A stretch of DNA of 32,750 bases, from NCBI GenBank assembly GCA_903934795.1, contig CAIZPE010000349.1, forward strand, positions 1-32,750, in the 5' to 3' direction. Of the stretch, positions 30,901 through 32,750 are shown in pieces; the stretch's first letter is position 1, and each line of letters begins with the position of its first letter. Position numbers and translations under genes: made by a program. The notes beneath the pieces were generated by a model. The model saw only the letters and a list, made by a program, of their open reading frames with translations, had not been told where the DNA came from and made no database searches. Source of the stretch: an uncultured bacterium (GTDB lineage: Bacteria; Pseudomonadota; Gammaproteobacteria; Burkholderiales; Burkholderiaceae_E).

Positions 30901-31406
30901 GCGCCTGCGTGCTTGGCGACGGCTCGGCTGCGGCGGTGATCGACCTGCCGCAGCTTCTCGCCGCGGGCGGCATGCAGGCGGCCTCGGGCGGGGCGCCCTC
31001 GCTCGTGCTGCCCGAAGCACCGCGCGCACCGCTGTGCCTGGTGGTCGACGATTCGGTCAGCGTGCGCCGCGCCACCGAGGCCTTCGTCCAGGACCTCGGC
31101 CTGCGGGCGCTGGGCGCAGGCGACGGCCTCGAGGCGCTCGTCCGGGCGCGCGCCGAGGCGCCGGCCCTGGCCATCGTCGATCTCGAGATGCCGCGCATGA
31201 ACGGTGTCGAGCTGGTGCGCGCGCTGCGCGCCGATGCGCAGCTGCGCGGCGTGCCGGTGATCATGATCACCTCGCGTGCCTCCGAGAAGCACCGCCGGCT
31301 CGCTCTCGAGGTCGGGGTCGATGCCTTCCTCACCAAGCCCTACACCGAGGACGAGCTCGCCGCCCAGATCCGCGCCTGCCTTGAACGGCATCCGGCGCTC
31401 GGCTAG
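27957..31406 (+). CDS. chpA: Hybrid CheA-like histidine kinase, ChpA/PilL type
   Basis: A 1149-residue cytoplasmic kinase. Residues 1-340 are a helical FimL/ChpA-like N-terminal region with no phosphorylatable His motif seen. One HPt domain (about 350-450) has H393 in AAHTLKGSANTVG. An acidic/Pro linker (450-535) and a coiled-coil dimerisation region follow. The ATPase domain has the N-box N726 (LLRNAVSHGIEDPDE), G1 D766-DGRG and G2 GRGIGLDVV near 818. A CheW-like domain (about 845-1000) and a C-terminal receiver (D1031-D1032, phosphoacceptor D1075 in LAIVDLEMPRMNG, K1127) complete it. Pseudomonas ChpA has many HPt-like domains; here one is recognisable. It starts 4 bases after the receptor gene and ends the operon. 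Confidence 0.92.
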   Translation: MADRSPGAGAFERLNQAAAALLDPLVDPRLAEQPVLQARRLGEALMLCAQAAERAGVRGFSHLATLAVPHLQTLAGQGAWLPCRDAVEAWIGALIAFCAGHLPAGEAGTLMSALRELPGFPPVPPQFVTLIERRLASDAERIAGLAAVGADAGLAGSGPVDARRPAPAVPEAAVPVARDELDMLAQALQALADESAALLSAMPLSAEGPADGGRREWLDLIAERLRHWINAAGYIGLAPLSDLVGLAVQSVTRWVDQAGPVGAAADAAQRDRIAWLPGALADFLLSMAEDRARALCRGLADPRWPVALADDQVAAAVAAITCWRLVPSRQVQARDAPITEDDLSLRVPADADPQVVDNLLRELPGLSAGLADAVQAMADDPGPALADAQRAAHTLKGSANTVGIRGIATLAHQLEDLLALHARHAGDPSADSLALLEEGADTLAEMCEAVAGQGPAPAAAFAVATRLAAAVAGLAAGDGLGEPACEAPGKPPGEPCVEAAGDATESAEVADNELATVLPPAEAGAAPPSPDESRDEPLRVQAAELDRMLELASQAAMLLAQSQEELARLQQTRAALRTESERLQDLAIELERVVDLRSLVVDRDAGQAGFDALELDRYDDLHTVSRRIAEAGADSRLIDRQLDHHVAALGDAIGQLERVQTDLSETVMQSRMVPVATIVPRLQRAVRQAARMGSRRVRLEIAGDATAVDAQLLQSLVDPLVHLLRNAVSHGIEDPDERARAGKPEVGTVRLGFAHTGRELGVTCRDDGRGLDEERIVAQARARGLLRADAPRPDAARIARLVLAPGFSTREAATQLAGRGIGLDVVQRAVTGLRGNLSLASEPGRGLTVSLALPVSMAGLPVLVARTATHVLALSVRQVEHILPGAQPHPDAAGHPVIDTPQGPVPARRLDTLLGLPEGWLSRADPAQAAQADAPAPVEAVLVVRGQDGEAVALIGPALAQTRRVVLRPLPSWLPRLPGVEGACVLGDGSAAAVIDLPQLLAAGGMQAASGGAPSLVLPEAPRAPLCLVVDDSVSVRRATEAFVQDLGLRALGAGDGLEALVRARAEAPALAIVDLEMPRMNGVELVRALRADAQLRGVPVIMITSRASEKHRRLALEVGVDAFLTKPYTEDELAAQIRACLERHPALG

Positions 31407-31409
31407 CAT
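31381..31409 (+). promoter_or_regulatory. Promoter for the CBS-domain gene inside the 3' end of the kinase gene
   Basis: TTGAAC (31381-31386) and TAGCAT (31404-31409) are separated by exactly 17 bases. The TAG stop codon of the kinase gene is the first half of the -10. The predicted start is about 31416, giving an 18-base leader with GGGAGGGG. Confidence 0.6.
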
Positions 31410-31433
31410 CGCGGCGGTCACGAGGGAGGGGTC

Positions 31434-31898
31434 ATGCAGGTCAGCGAAATTCTCCGGGTCAAGGGCTCCACCCTGTTCACGGTCTCGCCAGAGACCATGC
31501 TGTCGGACTGCGTGATGGTCATGGCCGAGCACGACATCGGCTCGCTGATCGTCATGGATCGGGGTCGGCTGGCAGGCATGCTCACCTTCCGCGAGGTGAT
31601 CCGGGTGCTGGCCCGGCGCCAGGCCGAACACCGCACCGGGCCCACGCCGCCGGTGGCCGAGATCGTCGTGCGCGATGTGATGAACCCGCGCCCCACGGTG
31701 GTCAGCCCCGACACCGATGTCAACGAGCTGCGCCGCGCCATGATCGAGACTCACCAGCGCTATCTGCCGGTGATGGAGGGCGAGGTGGTGCTCGGGGTGC
31801 TGTCCTTCCACGACGTGGCGCGCGCGGTGCTCGAGGCCCAGGGCTTCGAGAACCGCATGCTCAAGGCCTACATCCGCGACTGGCCTGCCGAGGGCTGA
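31434..31898 (+). CDS. CBS-pair domain protein
   Basis: A 154-residue stand-alone pair of CBS domains. The first is about residues 8-66 (TLFTVSPETMLSDCVMVMAEHDIGSLIVMDRGRLAGMLTFREV). The second is about 80-140 (VRDVMNPRPTVVSPDTDVNELRRAMIETHQRYLPVMEGEVVLGVLSFHDVARAVL). Such pairs bind adenine nucleotides and usually regulate a partner. The ligand and partner are unknown. GGGAGGGG lies close before the ATG. It has its own promoter at the end of the kinase gene, so it is probably expressed apart from the chemosensory operon. Small CBS-pair proteins like this are common in Burkholderiales. Confidence 0.92.
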   Translation: MQVSEILRVKGSTLFTVSPETMLSDCVMVMAEHDIGSLIVMDRGRLAGMLTFREVIRVLARRQAEHRTGPTPPVAEIVVRDVMNPRPTVVSPDTDVNELRRAMIETHQRYLPVMEGEVVLGVLSFHDVARAVLEAQGFENRMLKAYIRDWPAEG

Positions 31899-31942
31899 TG
31901 GCCCTGCTGCGGCGGCTTTCCGGCGCCGTGGGCGCGATTCGC

Positions 31943-31948
31943 TAGAAT
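31943..31948 (+). promoter_or_regulatory. -10 element placed for a leaderless surE transcript
   Basis: TAGAAT (5 of 6 to consensus) ends 6 bases before the surE ATG, so the predicted +1 is the A of the start codon at 31955. No Shine-Dalgarno sequence is visible. Confidence 0.55.
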
Positions 31949-31954
31949 CCGCAG

Positions 31955-32698
31955 ATGCGCATCCTGGTCAGCAACGACGACGGCTATTTTTCCCCGGGCA
32001 TCGACGCCCTCGCCCGGGCCCTGTCGGCGTTCGCCGAGGTCACGGTGGTCGCGCCGCAGCGCGACCGCAGCGGGGCGTCCAACTCGCTCACGCTCGACCG
32101 GCCGCTCTCGGTGCGCCAGGCCGCCAACGGCTACCGCTATGTCGATGGCACGCCCACTGACTGCGTCCATGTGGCCATCACCGGCCTGCTGCCGCAGCGC
32201 CCCGATCTGGTGGTGTCGGGCATCAACGACGGCGCCAACATGGGCGACGACACCATCTACTCGGGCACGGTCGCTGCGGCCATGGAAGGCTTCCTGCTCG
32301 GCGTGCCTGCCATCGCCTTCTCGCTGGTGCAACGCGGCTGGCCCCATCTCGATGCCGCCGCGGCCAGCGCCGCCGACCTGGTTCGCCGGTTTGCCCCGCA
32401 CCTCGCCCGCCAGCCGATGCTGCTCAACATCAACCTGCCGGCGCGTCCGGCCGCCGAGCTCGCCGGCATCGAGGTCACCCGCCTCGGACGCCGGCACATG
32501 GCCGAGCCGGTGGTGCCGGCCGTCAATCCGCGCGGCGAGACGGTCTACTGGATCGGGCCGGCGGGCAGCGCCCGCGATGCCGGGCCTGGCACTGATTTCC
32601 ATGCGGTCGAGCACGGGCTGATCAGCGTCACCCCGCTCGATGTCGATCTCACCGGCGGTCAGTGGATGCAGCCGGTGCATGACTGGCTGGCGCGGTGA
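31955..32698 (+). CDS. surE: 5'/3'-nucleotidase SurE
   Basis: A 247-residue SurE phosphatase that removes phosphate from nucleoside monophosphates, and in E. coli short polyphosphate; it is linked to stationary-phase survival. The metal site is visible: [11 protein letters not shown] (D8, D9), [10 protein letters not shown] (S39) and [25 protein letters not shown] (N91). The C-terminal tetramerisation part ends in [10 protein letters not shown]. Length is normal. No Shine-Dalgarno sequence precedes the ATG, which follows a TAGAAT -10 by 6 bases. In many Burkholderiales surE is followed by pcm; an open frame starting with GTG overlaps its stop codon here. Confidence 0.96.
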   Translation: MRILVSNDDGYFSPGIDALARALSAFAEVTVVAPQRDRSGASNSLTLDRPLSVRQAANGYRYVDGTPTDCVHVAITGLLPQRPDLVVSGINDGANMGDDTIYSGTVAAAMEGFLLGVPAIAFSLVQRGWPHLDAAAASAADLVRRFAPHLARQPMLLNINLPARPAAELAGIEVTRLGRRHMAEPVVPAVNPRGETVYWIGPAGSARDAGPGTDFHAVEHGLISVTPLDVDLTGGQWMQPVHDWLAR

Positions 32699-32750
32699 CG
32701 CTACCCCGTACCCCCCGCGCCGCGCGTGCGCCCGCCGGCGGCCCCGCGCC
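32695..32750 (+). CDS. Possible start of a further gene (pcm expected by synteny)
   Basis: A GTG at 32695 overlaps the surE stop (GTGA) and opens a frame that runs to the window edge, rich in Pro, Arg and Ala. In related bacteria a protein-L-isoaspartate methyltransferase (pcm) gene with a Pro/Ala-rich N-terminus follows surE. Only 18 codons are visible, so identity is a guess from gene order. Confidence 0.25.
   Translation, partial: MTLPRTPRAARAPAGGPA

Overview
This GC-rich, gene-dense window looks like the chromosome of a betaproteobacterium, most likely Burkholderiales. The clues are the codon usage (strong G/C third positions), a gltX 3' end followed by tRNA-Ala(GGC) and tRNA-Glu(UUC), a Pil-Chp type chemosensory operon, and several acyl-CoA genes. 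I saw no insertion sequence, prophage, CRISPR array, integrase or rRNA. The assignment rests on gene content and is an inference.

Layout. 1-633: end of glutamyl-tRNA synthetase and two tRNAs. 852-1817: DHH-family phosphoesterase. 1893-4584 (minus): phosphotransferase, DUF6285 and acyl-CoA dehydrogenase, in the order and composition of the levulinate/4-hydroxyacid genes lvaA-lvaB-lvaC. 4818-6241: EamA-type transporter and RraA-family protein. 6397-6984: exported His/Met-rich Spy/CpxP-like protein preceded by four helically phased TTACC repeats. 6994-9349: HCCA-isomerase-like protein (minus), then an SDR and a thioesterase (plus). 9389-11248 (minus): membrane GGDEF-EAL protein. 11363-12115: second SDR. 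12119-14540 (minus): SMP-30-like lactonase and MlrC/M81-type metallopeptidase. 14609-17799: GST-like protein and an adjacent acyl-CoA dehydrogenase pair whose FAD-binding motifs are split between the two chains. 17865-18527 (minus): NarL-type response regulator with a TTG start. 18640-19749: dusA, overlapping the 3' end of a convergent K+ channel gene (19665-20693). 20712-22456: DUF2069 and YihY-type membrane proteins, divergent from one symmetric -10 element. 22460-24561 (minus): metY and a coupled alpha/beta hydrolase. 24672-31406: five-gene chemosensory operon (two response regulators, CheW-like, MCP and hybrid CheA). 31434-32698: CBS-pair protein and surE. A following gene may begin at 32695.

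How the genes work together. Two blocks serve acyl-CoA catabolism. One probably phosphorylates and removes a hydroxyl from 4-hydroxyacyl-CoAs. The other probably forms a heteromeric dehydrogenase. The chemosensory operon has the order pilG-pilH-pilI-pilJ-chpA and probably controls type IV pilus motility or a second messenger. Its receptor has almost no periplasmic part, so it probably senses an internal or membrane signal. The GGDEF-EAL protein adds c-di-GMP turnover.

The most unusual feature is transcriptional. At seven gene starts a TAnnnT -10 element lies only 6 to 8 bases before the ATG, so the predicted transcription start falls on or next to the start codon. These genes are therefore candidates for leaderless mRNAs.
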